DNA of 15,388 bases from an uncultured Bilophila sp. (GTDB lineage Bacteria > Desulfobacterota > Desulfovibrionia > Desulfovibrionales > Desulfovibrionaceae). Shown piece by piece: positions 1 through 7,262 of this stretch (positions are counted from its first letter, which is position 1; each line of letters opens with the position of its first letter). The notes beneath the pieces were generated by a model. It was not told the DNA's origin, searched no databases, and was given only the letters and a program-made list of their open reading frames with translations. Position numbers and translations under genes: made by a program. The DNA is taken from the NCBI GenBank assembly GCA_902373525.1, contig CABKMN010000053.1, positions 1 through 15,388 on the forward strand, given 5' to 3'.

Positions 1-30
1 ACCCCATCCCTCCCCCTCCCAAGACGTTCG
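1..30 (+). repeat. Dispersed stem-loop repeat, copy A (3' tail only)
   Basis: The window opens inside a pyrimidine-rich run followed by CCCAAGACGTTCG at 18-30. This matches the tail of the fuller copies at 6321-6405 (ending CCTAAGACTTTCA) and, on the minus strand, at 238-324 and 7788-7904 (ending CAAAGACTTTCG). The hairpin part would lie to the left of the window. By analogy with the other copies it would follow a plus-strand gene that ends before the window. The assignment rests on a short match, so confidence is moderate. Confidence 0.5.
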
Positions 31-169
31 TATGGGTCAACGGAGGGCAGGGGAAACGCGTAGTCCCGTTTCGGAGGCGGACGTCTCCCGGAGGCGCACG
101 GGAAAGGCGGATTTTTTCTTGGAGAGCCGGAAACCGGAATATCTCCCGAACACACGCGAAAAAACACGA

Positions 170-197
170 GGGCGGACGGCATGCCGTCCGCCCTTTT
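170..197 (+). terminator. Rho-independent terminator hairpin
   Basis: 170-193 is a perfect 24-nt palindrome. It folds as a 10-bp stem (GGGCGGACGG with CCGTCCGCCC) around a CATG loop and is followed directly by TTTT. An A-run at 159-164 lies on the other side, so weak activity on the minus strand is possible. It probably ends transcription from a plus-strand gene left of the window and insulates the dsr region. Confidence 0.75.
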
Positions 198-237
198 CCG
201 TCCACAGGAAAAGCCGGCAACAGGGATTCGATAAGGT

Positions 238-324
238 CGAAAGTCTTTGAAAGATGAGAGGAGGGGGTTCGGGGGAGGGGAGAAGGAAACTTTCTCCAGA
301 AAGTTTCCTTCTCCCCTCCCCCGA
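238..324 (-). repeat. Dispersed stem-loop repeat, copy B
   Basis: Read on the minus strand, this begins with a perfect 26-bp stem (arms 269-294 and 299-324, 4-nt loop). Each arm reads GGGGGAGGGGAGAAGGAAAC-like. It continues through a CT-rich segment and ends in CAAAGACTTTCG (plus strand CGAAAGTCTTTG, 238-249). The same layout recurs at 6321-6405 and 7788-7904. No minus-strand gene that would end here can be recognised, so this copy is not obviously attached to a gene 3' end. There is no run of T after the stem, so it is not a standard intrinsic terminator. Confidence 0.8.
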
Positions 325-421
325 TTTCGTCCCGAATCCCCTGTCGGGGCGATCCGGGAATCACGCGGCGAATAATCCCTCTAAAAATATTATTTTGTGT
401 AGTAACACGATGTTATCGGCT

Positions 422-441
422 GTTTGTCTGAACAGGCAAAC
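422..441. promoter_or_regulatory. Inverted repeat, candidate operator 1 upstream of dsr cluster
   Basis: GTTTGTCTG (422-430) faces CAGGCAAAC (433-441) across a 2-nt centre; eight of the nine positions are complementary. The tiny centre favours a DNA operator over an RNA hairpin. It lies 182 nt before the first gene of the cluster and 6 nt before the second inverted repeat. The regulator is unknown. Confidence 0.35.
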
Positions 442-447
442 CCTCTG

Positions 448-468
448 TTCACAAGTCAGCCTTGTGAA
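448..468. promoter_or_regulatory. Inverted repeat, candidate operator 2 upstream of dsr cluster
   Basis: TTCACAAG (448-455) and CTTGTGAA (461-468) form a perfect 8+8 dyad with a 5-nt spacer. The half-sites are those of Rex and CRP/FNR-type sites (TTGTGA...TCACAA), but their order is reversed, so this is not a canonical Rex or CRP box. A dimeric regulator binding upstream of the dsr operon, or an RNA hairpin in a leader transcript, are both possible. Confidence 0.4.
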
Positions 469-623
469 ATCCGACAAAATCGCGTAAGGGTGCAGACGGC
501 GTATGATTTTCAGGTTCGGAGCACTCGACGGAACAGGCGGGCCGCAACCTTTCGGGGCGGACGCTTGTTTTTGATCCTGAGTGCCGGAGAACCCAACTCC
601 CCACAACCGCGATGTGAGCAACC

Positions 624-1151
624 ATGAGCACTGAAGACATCATTTCGGCTCGGCGCGACATGGCCATCCAGAAATGGACTGAAGCCGTGTTCGCTACGTA
701 TCCATTTGAAACTACGGGTTTCATTCGGACGCAGCGCGACCAGTTCGCCAACCCCGTCGGCTACGCCACCCGAGTGGCCGCGGAGGCGATCTACGATGCC
801 GTCACCGGAAAGGACGTCGACATGGAGAACGTGCACGCCGCCGTGGCGGGGCTGATCCGCGTCCGCGCCGTTCAGGACCTCAAGCCCGAACAGGCCATCG
901 GCGTACTGTACCTGTACAAGCCGGTGCTTCGGGAACTGCTCCTGACGGACATGCTGGCCGCCGGAGACTTTCAGGCGTTCCTCGATATGGGGGACCGTCT
1001 GGACTCCCTGTGTCTCCTTGCGTTCAACCTGTACCTCGCGGACAGGGAACAAGTGTATGCCGAACGTGTGGCCCAACAGCGCAGGGAGGGATCGCAGATC
1101 AGGCGCTGGGCGGCCAGACATGGCTTGGCGGAAGATCAGGACATGGCCTAG
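624..1151 (+). CDS. RsbRD N-terminal domain-like protein heading the dsr cluster
   Basis: This 175-aa protein is predicted to be soluble and all-helical, without signal peptide or membrane segment. Residues about 10-140 resemble the N-terminal (non-haem globin-like sensor) domain of RsbR/RsbRD stressosome proteins; the stretch RVRAVQDLKPEQAIGVLYLY (79-98) is typical of that domain. The STAS domain that normally follows in RsbR-type proteins is missing, and the remaining 35 residues are charged. The gene lies 88 nt before dsrM on the same strand, with no clear terminator between. From memory, a gene of this kind precedes dsrM in other Desulfovibrio genomes, which suggests a sensory or accessory role linked to the Dsr complex; this is inference. 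The ATG at 624 has only a weak ribosome binding site. ATG 660 is an alternative start but would remove conserved N-terminal residues. Confidence 0.8.
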   Translation: MSTEDIISARRDMAIQKWTEAVFATYPFETTGFIRTQRDQFANPVGYATRVAAEAIYDAVTGKDVDMENVHAAVAGLIRVRAVQDLKPEQAIGVLYLYKPVLRELLLTDMLAAGDFQAFLDMGDRLDSLCLLAFNLYLADREQVYAERVAQQRREGSQIRRWAARHGLAEDQDMA

Positions 1152-1239
1152 CGCCGTGTTCCTGTTTCCTTTTCACAATCCTTTTTCTGTGGTTATGGAT
1201 TTGGATATGTCAAACTTTAAGCCTGGAGTGAGGTAGGGA

Positions 1240-2271
1240 ATGATAGTTTCACTCGTGGCAGTCCTGCTCATCGGAGCCATCGCCTGGTCGGGGGCGGCCG
1301 CCGGATTCCAGTCTCTGCTGGGTGTGGCGCTGCCTCTTTTGGCCGCGGCTGTCTTCATCTGCGGGATCATCTGGCGCATTACCTGCTGGTGGGCGAAATC
1401 GCCCGTGCCCTTCGCCATCCCCACGACGGGTGGCCAGGAGCGTTCCTTGGACTGGATCAAGCCGAACCGCCTCGACACGCCCATGAGCAACGCCGCGGTC
1501 GTCGGACGCATGATCCTCGAAGTACTGCTGTTCCGCTCGCTGTTCCGCAACACGTCCGCGGAAGTCAGCCCCGTGGGGCCGCGCGCCACGTACTTCTCCT
1601 CCAAATGGTTGTGGGTGTTCGCGCTGACCTTCCACTACTGTTTCCTCATCATCTTCATCCGCCATTTCCGGTTCTTCATCGAGCCGGTTCCGGTCTGTCT
1701 TGCCTGGCTTGAGTTCTTCGACGGCATCATGCAGGTCGGCGTGCCGCGTCTGTTCATGACCGACGCGCTCATCGTGGTGGCGATCCTGTTCCTCTTCGGC
1801 CGCCGTCTGGTGAACCCGAAGGTACGCTACATCTCGCTCGCCAACGATTATTTCCCGCTGTTCCTCATCATGGCCATCATCGGCACCGGCATCTGCATGC
1901 GCTACTTCGACAAGGTCGACGTCGCTCAGGCCAAGGTGTTCATCATGGGCATCGTCCACTTCTCGCCGCAGTCCGTCGAGGGCCTGAACCCGCTGTTCTT
2001 CACCCACATCGTCCTCGTCAGCGTGCTGCTCCTCTACTTCCCCTTCAGCAAGCTCATGCACATGGGCGGCATCTTCATGTCCCCCACCCGCAACATGCGC
2101 TGCAACACGCGCGAAGTGCGTCACGTCAATCCCTGGAACAATCCGAATGCTCCTTTCCGCACCTATGCGGAATATGAGGATGATTTCCGTGACCTGATGG
2201 CTGAGGCTGGCCTGCCCCTGGAAAAGCAGCCCGAAGACGTTGAACCCGCGGCCCCGGCCTCGTCCAAGTAA
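1240..2271 (+). CDS. dsrM: DsrM, cytochrome b-type membrane subunit of DsrMKJOP
   Basis: This 343-aa integral membrane protein is related to the NarI gamma subunit of nitrate reductase. It is known as a diheme cytochrome b that exchanges electrons with menaquinone and passes them to DsrK. Hydrophobic segments are visible near residues 1-22, 28-48, 122-142, 172-188, 203-220 and 252-270. Histidines in or next to the later helices (H132, H142, H256, H274) are the candidate haem b ligands. The C-terminal 60 residues are charged and probably cytoplasmic, where DsrK docks. A purine-rich GGAGTGAGG lies shortly before the ATG. dsrK follows after 12 nt. Length and gene order match DsrM of Desulfovibrio. 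Confidence 0.96.
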   Translation: MIVSLVAVLLIGAIAWSGAAAGFQSLLGVALPLLAAAVFICGIIWRITCWWAKSPVPFAIPTTGGQERSLDWIKPNRLDTPMSNAAVVGRMILEVLLFRSLFRNTSAEVSPVGPRATYFSSKWLWVFALTFHYCFLIIFIRHFRFFIEPVPVCLAWLEFFDGIMQVGVPRLFMTDALIVVAILFLFGRRLVNPKVRYISLANDYFPLFLIMAIIGTGICMRYFDKVDVAQAKVFIMGIVHFSPQSVEGLNPLFFTHIVLVSVLLLYFPFSKLMHMGGIFMSPTRNMRCNTREVRHVNPWNNPNAPFRTYAEYEDDFRDLMAEAGLPLEKQPEDVEPAAPASSK

Positions 2272-2283
2272 GGAGTTTCCATA

Positions 2284-3939
2284 ATGGCCAAAATGCCAAA
2301 ACCGGAAGAAATGATCGCCTCCCGCGCGAGTTTCCCCGAAAAGAGCTGGATGGACGTCAAGCCCGAAATCAAGGCCGGCATGTACGCCTATCCCGCCAAA
2401 GTGGACATCATGGAAGGGCTCCACATGCCTCACCCGCATGCCTGGCAGCCCGAAGATGAAGACTGGCACCTGCCCGAAAACTGGGAAGAAATCATCTATA
2501 ACGCCCTGAAGGAACGCCTCGCCAAGCACCGTTCCCTCAAGGTGTTCATGGATACCTGCGTGCGTTGCGGCGCCTGCGCCGACAAATGCCACTTCTTCCT
2601 CGGCACCAACGATCCCAAGAACATGCCCGTGCTGCGCGCGGAACTCCTCCGTTCCGTGTACCGCCGCGACTTCACCACCGCCGGACGGCTCCTCGGCAAG
2701 GTTGCGGGCGCCCGCAAGCTGACCAAGGACGTCATCAAGGAGTGGTTCACCTACTTCTACCAGTGCACCGAATGCCGCCGCTGCTCGCTGTTCTGCCCCT
2801 ACGGCATCGACACGGCCGAAATCACGGCCATCGCCCGCGAGCTGCTGCACGAACTCGGCCTCGGCATCAACTGGATCATGGAGCCGGTGTCCAACTGTAA
2901 CCGCACCGGCAACCACCTCGGCATCCAGCCCCACGCCTTCAAGGAAATCGTCGAATTCCTCTGCGAAGATATCGAAACCATCACCGGTATCCATATCGAC
3001 CCGCCGTTCAACGAAAAGGGCCATGAAGTCATCTTCATCACCCCCTCCGGCGACGTGTTCGCGGAACCCGGCATCTACACCTTCATGGGCTACCTGATGC
3101 TGTTCCACGAAATCGGCCTGGACTACACGCTGTCCACCTACGCCTCCGAAGGCGGCAACTTCGGTTCGTTCGTGTCCTTCGACATGGCGAAGAAGCTCAA
3201 CGCCAAGATGTACCATGAGGCCAACCGCCTCGGCTCCAAATGGATCCTCGGCGGCGAATGCGGCCACATGTGGCGCGTGATCAACCAGTACATGGCGACC
3301 TACAACGGCCCCGCGCCCGAAGGCATGATGGACGTGCCCACCTCGCCCATCACCGGGACGAAGTTTGAAAACGCCCGCGCGACCAAGATGGTGCACATCG
3401 CCGAGTTCACGGCCGACCTGATTCACCACAACAAGCTGAATCTCCGTCCCGAACGCAACAGCGGCATCATCACCACCTTCCACGACTCCTGCAACCCGGC
3501 CCGCGCCATGGGCCTGCTGGAAGAACCCCGCGAAATCCTGCGCGCCGTCTGCCCCGAGTTCGTGGAAATGCCGCCTCACACCATCCGCGAAGAAACCTTC
3601 TGCTGCGGTTCCGGCTCCGGCCTCAACACCGAAGAAATCATGGAACTGCGTCTGCGCGCCGGCTTCCCCCGCGGGAACGCCCTCCGCTACGTCCAGCAGA
3701 AGAACGACGTCAACTGGATGGCCTGCGTCTGCGCCATCGACCGCGCCACGCTGCCGCCTCTCGCCAACTACTGGGCGCCCGGCGTCACCGTCAGCGGCGT
3801 GCATGAACTGGTCGCCAACGCGCTGGTCATGAAGGGCGAACAGCCCCGCACCATGAACCTGCGCCAGGAAGACCTCGAATGCCCCGACCCCGAGCCAGAG
3901 GAAGAGGCTTCCGCCGCTTCTGCCGAGGAGGACAAGTAA
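2284..3939 (+). CDS. dsrK: DsrK, HdrD-like iron-sulfur subunit of DsrMKJOP
   Basis: This 551-aa protein is related to the catalytic subunit HdrD of heterodisulfide reductase. It sits on the cytoplasmic face and is thought to act on the DsrC trisulfide produced with DsrAB. Two classical [4Fe-4S] motifs are visible: C92, C95, C98, C102 and C161, C164, C167, C171. The C-terminal half has the CCG-type cysteines expected for a special catalytic [4Fe-4S] cluster: C326 (GGECGH), C403 (DSCNPAR), C440-C441 (CCGSG) and C481/C483 (ACVCAID, a CxC spacing). The last 25 residues are acidic and low-complexity. GGAG right after the dsrM stop serves as ribosome binding site for the ATG at 2284. dsrJ starts 3 nt after its stop. 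Confidence 0.97.
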   Translation: MAKMPKPEEMIASRASFPEKSWMDVKPEIKAGMYAYPAKVDIMEGLHMPHPHAWQPEDEDWHLPENWEEIIYNALKERLAKHRSLKVFMDTCVRCGACADKCHFFLGTNDPKNMPVLRAELLRSVYRRDFTTAGRLLGKVAGARKLTKDVIKEWFTYFYQCTECRRCSLFCPYGIDTAEITAIARELLHELGLGINWIMEPVSNCNRTGNHLGIQPHAFKEIVEFLCEDIETITGIHIDPPFNEKGHEVIFITPSGDVFAEPGIYTFMGYLMLFHEIGLDYTLSTYASEGGNFGSFVSFDMAKKLNAKMYHEANRLGSKWILGGECGHMWRVINQYMATYNGPAPEGMMDVPTSPITGTKFENARATKMVHIAEFTADLIHHNKLNLRPERNSGIITTFHDSCNPARAMGLLEEPREILRAVCPEFVEMPPHTIREETFCCGSGSGLNTEEIMELRLRAGFPRGNALRYVQQKNDVNWMACVCAIDRATLPPLANYWAPGVTVSGVHELVANALVMKGEQPRTMNLRQEDLECPDPEPEEEASAASAEEDK

Positions 3940-3942
3940 ACC

Positions 3943-4329
3943 ATGTACAATGCCAAATACATCATCCCCGGCGTCCTGATCGCCGTGGTGGCGTTCACCT
4001 CGCCCTTCTGGCTGAACTTCGGCGGCAAGACCTACGTCTATCCCGAAGTCGCCGTCCCCACGGGCGAAGGCAAGGACAAGTGCATCGAATCCAAGGAATG
4101 GATGCGGGCCGAACACATGGCCCTGCTGAACACCTGGCGCGATGAGGCCATCCGCGAAGGCAAGCGCGAATACGTCGCCACCGACGGCCGCAAGTGGGTC
4201 ATCAGCCTTCAGGATACATGCATGGCCTGCCACACGAACAAGGCCGACTTCTGCGACAAGTGCCACAACAGCAACAACGTCGATCCGTATTGCTGGAACT
4301 GCCACGTCGCGCCGAGGGGGAACAACTAA
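3943..4329 (+). CDS. dsrJ: DsrJ, periplasmic triheme cytochrome c of DsrMKJOP
   Basis: This 128-aa protein has an uncleaved-looking N-terminal hydrophobic helix (about residues 7-24) that would anchor it to the membrane with the rest in the periplasm. Three CxxCH haem c sites are present: CMACH 93-97, CDKCH 104-108 and CWNCH 117-121. C47 (KDKCIES) lies outside these motifs and corresponds to the cysteine known in DsrJ of Allochromatium (Cys46) as an unusual distal haem ligand. A GAGGAGGA ribosome binding site lies inside the end of dsrK. The TAA stop overlaps the ATG of dsrO by one base (TAATG), implying translational coupling. It transfers electrons between periplasm and the membrane subunits; its physiological partner is not established. 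Confidence 0.96.
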   Translation: MYNAKYIIPGVLIAVVAFTSPFWLNFGGKTYVYPEVAVPTGEGKDKCIESKEWMRAEHMALLNTWRDEAIREGKREYVATDGRKWVISLQDTCMACHTNKADFCDKCHNSNNVDPYCWNCHVAPRGNN

Positions 4330-5126
4330 TGAAAAGCAGAAGAGACTTTCTGAAGATAGCCGGTCTCTCCGCCTTCGCGCTGGGCACGGCTTCCGCCCTG
4401 ACCCTTGCCTCCGCGGGCAAGGCCGGAGCCGTCCCCGCGGGCACGGCTCCGGTGAAGGGTACCTACACCAACGAACCGGACGCCCTGCACGCCAAACGCT
4501 GGGCCATGGTCATCGATACCCGCAAGTTCAACAAGCCTGAAGACTTCCAGCGCGTGATCGACGCCTGCCACCATGCCCACAACGTGCCCGACATTCCGGG
4601 CAAGCAGGACATCAAGTGGATTTGGACGGACAAGTACGCGCACGTCTTCCCCGACGACCCGAACGCCTACCTGCCGGAAAAATTCGTGCACGGCGACTTC
4701 ATCCTGATGTGCAACCACTGCGAGAACCCGCCCTGCGTGCGCGTGTGCCCCACCGGCGCCACCTTCAAGCGTGAGGACGGCATCGTGGTCATGGACCCGC
4801 ACCGCTGCATCGGCTGCCGTTTCTGCATGGCCGGCTGCCCGTTCGGCGCCCGCAGCTTCAACTTCCGTGACCCGCAGCCCTTCGTGAAGGACGTGAACCA
4901 GGAGTTCCCCATGCGTACGCGCGGCGTCGTCGAGAAGTGCACGTTCTGCACGGAACGCCTCGCTCAGGGCAAGCTCCCCGCCTGCGTGGAAGCCTCGGAA
5001 GGCGCCATGATCTTCGGCGACCTCAACGATCCGGGTTCCCCGGTCCGCAAGGCCCTGTCGGAGAACTTCACCATCCGCCGCAAACCCTCTCTGGGCACCC
5101 AGCCCGGCGTGTACTACATCATCTAG
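4329..5126 (+). CDS. dsrO: DsrO, periplasmic ferredoxin-like subunit of DsrMKJOP
   Basis: This 265-aa protein has a Tat signal peptide: SRRDFLK at 3-9, a hydrophobic stretch to about residue 28 and an Ala-rich cleavage region. A folded iron-sulfur protein would thus be exported to the periplasm. It belongs to the NrfC/DmsB-like family of four-motif ferredoxins. Motif II is C128, C131, C136, C140; motif III is C160, C163, C166, C170. Motif I keeps only C80, and motif IV has C204, C207, C219 with Ser223 in place of the last cysteine. That leaves 12 ligands, enough for three [4Fe-4S] clusters instead of four. The ATG at 4329 is chosen because it overlaps the dsrJ stop and gives the twin-arginine sequence directly; longer in-frame extensions run through dsrJ. 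Confidence 0.96.
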   Translation: MKSRRDFLKIAGLSAFALGTASALTLASAGKAGAVPAGTAPVKGTYTNEPDALHAKRWAMVIDTRKFNKPEDFQRVIDACHHAHNVPDIPGKQDIKWIWTDKYAHVFPDDPNAYLPEKFVHGDFILMCNHCENPPCVRVCPTGATFKREDGIVVMDPHRCIGCRFCMAGCPFGARSFNFRDPQPFVKDVNQEFPMRTRGVVEKCTFCTERLAQGKLPACVEASEGAMIFGDLNDPGSPVRKALSENFTIRRKPSLGTQPGVYYII

Positions 5127-5135
5127 GAGGCCGCC

Positions 5136-6314
5136 ATGCTCGAACTGATTCTCAAAGGCCGGCCGCGTTTCTACCTGTGGCTCTGCTTCCTGGGCGCGAT
5201 CTTCGGCCTCGGCTTCATCGTGTACATCTTCCAGGCGAATATCGGCCTTGCCCTCACCGGCATGAGCCGCGACGTGTCCTGGGGCCTGTACATCGCCCAG
5301 TTCACCTACTTCGTCGGCGTCGCAGCCGGCGCGGTGATGCTCGTCCTGCCCGCCTACTTCCACCACTATGAGAAGTTCAAGCGGATCATCATCTTCGGCG
5401 AATTCATGGCCGTAGGCGCGGTGATCATGTGCATGCTCTTCATCGTGGTCGACCTCGGGCAGCCGCAGCGCGCGCTCAACGTGCTCCTGCACCCCACGCC
5501 GAACTCCGTGATGTTCTGGGATATGACCGTTCTGTTCGGTTATCTCATCCTGAACCTCGTCATCGGCTGGACCACCCTTGAAGCCGCCCGCAACGACGTG
5601 ACCCCGCCGAAGTGGATCAAGGTCCTCATCTACATCTCAATCATCTGGGCCTTCTCCATCCACACCGTCACCGGTTTCCTGTACGCCGGCATCCCGGGCC
5701 GCCACTACTGGCTCACCGCCATCATGGCCGCCCGTTTCCTCGCCTCCGCGTTCTGTTCCGGTCCGGCCATCCTGCTGCTGCTCCTGATGGTCGTGCGCCG
5801 CGTGACCGGCTTCGAGCCCGGCCGCGAAGCGACCAAGACCCTGTCCACGATCATCACCTACGCCATGTGCGTCAACGTGTTCTTCTACCTGCTGGAAATC
5901 TTCACGGCTTTCTACAGCGGCATCCCCGGACACCAGCACTCCATCCTGTACCTCTTCACGGGTCATGATGGACAGATGGCGTGGATCAACAGCTGGATGT
6001 GGACGGCGGTCGTGTTCGCCGTGCTGTCCCTGCTCATGCTGATTCCCCCGGCGCTGCGCTACAACGACAAGATTCTGCCCTGGGCCCTGATCCTCCTCGT
6101 GATCGCCTCGTGGATCGACAAGAGCCTCGGCCTGCTCATCGGCGGTTTCGTGCCCAACATGTTCGAAACCGTCACCGAGTACACCCCGACGATTCCCGAA
6201 ATCCTCGTCGCGCTCGGCGTCTACGGCCTCGGCGGCATCATCGTCTCCGTGCTGTGGAAGATCGCCATCGACGTGAAGAAGGAAAACGGCTCGTTCGCCC
6301 TGAAGAACAACTAA
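5136..6314 (+). CDS. dsrP: DsrP, NrfD/PsrC-family membrane subunit of DsrMKJOP
   Basis: This 392-aa protein is almost wholly hydrophobic, with about ten membrane helices, and belongs to the NrfD/PsrC family of quinone-interacting subunits. The segment LGQPQRALNVLLHP (107-120) is the characteristic conserved loop of the family. It carries no haem or cluster motif and pairs with DsrO, giving the complex a second quinone site besides DsrM. AGGAGG at 5125-5130 overlaps the dsrO stop and is ideally spaced from the ATG at 5136. It is the last gene of the operon; a stem-loop repeat begins 6 nt after the stop and a terminator follows at 6438. Confidence 0.96.
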   Translation: MLELILKGRPRFYLWLCFLGAIFGLGFIVYIFQANIGLALTGMSRDVSWGLYIAQFTYFVGVAAGAVMLVLPAYFHHYEKFKRIIIFGEFMAVGAVIMCMLFIVVDLGQPQRALNVLLHPTPNSVMFWDMTVLFGYLILNLVIGWTTLEAARNDVTPPKWIKVLIYISIIWAFSIHTVTGFLYAGIPGRHYWLTAIMAARFLASAFCSGPAILLLLLMVVRRVTGFEPGREATKTLSTIITYAMCVNVFFYLLEIFTAFYSGIPGHQHSILYLFTGHDGQMAWINSWMWTAVVFAVLSLLMLIPPALRYNDKILPWALILLVIASWIDKSLGLLIGGFVPNMFETVTEYTPTIPEILVALGVYGLGGIIVSVLWKIAIDVKKENGSFALKNN

Positions 6315-6320
6315 CGACTC

Positions 6321-6405
6321 TCGGGGAGGGGAGAAGGAACCCTTCTGAAGAAGGGCTTCCTTCTCCCTTCCCCGAACCCCTCCCCTCAGCCTCCTAAGAC
6401 TTTCA
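6321..6405 (+). repeat. Dispersed stem-loop repeat, copy C, at the dsrP 3' end
   Basis: The element starts 6 nt after the dsrP stop codon. A long imperfect hairpin (about 6321-6346 against 6349-6375, arms TCGGGGAGGGGAGAAGG-like and their complement) is followed by a CT-rich segment and the tail CCTAAGACTTTCA (6393-6405). Sequence and order match copies B and D. No T-run follows the stem, and a true terminator lies 33 nt further on, so this element is likely to remain at the 3' end of the dsr mRNA, where it could slow 3'-to-5' decay. The function is inference; the repeat itself is seen directly. Confidence 0.8.
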
Positions 6406-6437
6406 TGTTTTGGGCCGGGGTGGGGAGACGGATTTTT

Positions 6438-6476
6438 GAAGCCACCGTGCGGTTCCCGTACGGCGGCTTCTTTTTT
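6438..6476 (+). terminator. Rho-independent terminator of the dsr operon
   Basis: GAAGCCACCGTGCGG (6438-6452) pairs with the complement ending at 6470 (one A-C mismatch and one G-T wobble) around a short loop and is followed by six T (6471-6476). It lies 124 nt after the dsrP stop and is the first standard intrinsic terminator after dsrMKJOP. Confidence 0.85.
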
Positions 6477-6589
6477 GGGAAAAGCCCCTTCGGGGATTCC
6501 GCTCATGCCCTTGCCAACGCCTTCGGGCTTTGACATGTTCATCAGGACGCGTCTTTCGGACGCGCCAATCCTAGCCCAAAGGAATCCCG

Positions 6590-7243
6590 ATGAATTTCAC
6601 GTTTCAACGCAACCCCCAGCGGCTTCTGGAGCTGTGCGGCCTGTCCGCAGTCCGGAACCGGCGGGAGGAAAGGCATTTCTTGGAGAAGGCGCGGACGCTG
6701 GACGCCGGGGCGTTCCGGCCTCTGGTGCTGGTGGTCGGCGGTTTCAGCGACCAGTTTCTGGGGAACAGCTACGCCGTCAGCGCCCGGTATCCCGCCGATC
6801 TGCGCGCAAAGCACGACGTCTGGTTCCGGGAGCACTACGAAGGCCGCAAGATGCGCGCGCTCGTGAAGTTCTACGCCGCCAAGGGCAAGCCCATCGTGCT
6901 CATCGGCCACAGCTGGGGCGGGGACGCCGTGGTCAACGCCGTGGCCCGCAAAACCGGCGTGCCCATCGAACTGCTCATCAGCCTCGACCCGGTTTCCCGA
7001 AAAGGGCCGCCCCGCGCCAAGCTCCCCAACGTGCGCCGCTGGCTGAACATCCACATCGACTACGGCCAGAGCACATGGCTGGACATCCCCAACCTCGTGG
7101 CCCGCATCGGCGGCCCGTGGGAAGGGGTCAAAGCCGCCGACGTCAACATCGCCTGCCCGCCCGACATGACCCACGCATGGGCCTGGGGCATGTTCGAACG
7201 CTACGGCGAGCCCGTGCTGCGGGACGCCTGCCGCGACTGGTGA
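6590..7243 (+). CDS. Alpha/beta-hydrolase-like protein of unknown substrate
   Basis: This 217-aa protein is apparently cytoplasmic, with no signal peptide. Residues 44-52 (PLVLVVGGF) look like the first core beta strand and oxyanion loop of an alpha/beta hydrolase. GHSWGG at 106-111 is the nucleophile elbow with Ser108. LLISLDPVS (128-136) supplies a candidate acid, Asp133, and MTHAWAW (193-199) a candidate His195, so a full catalytic triad is possible. It resembles lipase- or thioesterase-like small hydrolases, but no specific family can be named. AAAGGA (6578-6583) is spaced 6 nt from the ATG at 6590. The gene stands alone between the dsr terminator and a hairpin-rich spacer; a small hairpin (6548-6564) lies in its leader. 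No promoter could be assigned with confidence. Confidence 0.75.
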   Translation: MNFTFQRNPQRLLELCGLSAVRNRREERHFLEKARTLDAGAFRPLVLVVGGFSDQFLGNSYAVSARYPADLRAKHDVWFREHYEGRKMRALVKFYAAKGKPIVLIGHSWGGDAVVNAVARKTGVPIELLISLDPVSRKGPPRAKLPNVRRWLNIHIDYGQSTWLDIPNLVARIGGPWEGVKAADVNIACPPDMTHAWAWGMFERYGEPVLRDACRDW

Positions 7244-7262
7244 GACTTGGAGCAGAAAGGCA

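Larger units (their letters stand above)
325..623 (+). other. Leader/promoter region of the dsr gene cluster
   Basis: No convincing gene lies here on either strand; the short open frames have no ribosome binding site and no recognisable product. The stretch 370-420 is markedly A/T-richer than its surroundings, as expected near a promoter. TATGAT at 502-507 is a possible -10 box, but no good -35 sits at the right distance. Two adjacent inverted repeats (422-441 and 448-468) are the clearest structures. The promoter for the downstream operon most likely lies here, but its exact position cannot be read. Confidence 0.4.

Noticed and set aside
448..468. Canonical Rex operator upstream of dsr
   Set aside because: The half-sites have the right letters, but their order is inverted (TTCACAA first, TTGTGAA second), so it does not fit the Rex consensus. 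It is kept only as an unassigned inverted repeat.
32..487. Short plus-strand open frames upstream of the dsr cluster
   Set aside because: They run through the terminator palindrome and the stem-loop repeat, and lack start signals or similarity to known proteins.
1249..4305. 1018-codon open frame on the minus strand opposite dsrM, dsrK and dsrJ
   Set aside because: It is a by-product of G/C-rich third positions in the dsr genes. Its translation is rich in Val, His, Glu, Asp and Gly without any domain, while the plus strand has five clear Dsr proteins.
6530..6570. TTGACA at 6530-6535 as a promoter for the hydrolase gene
   Set aside because: No -10 box is present 16-18 nt downstream; the segment there forms a GC-rich hairpin (6548-6564).
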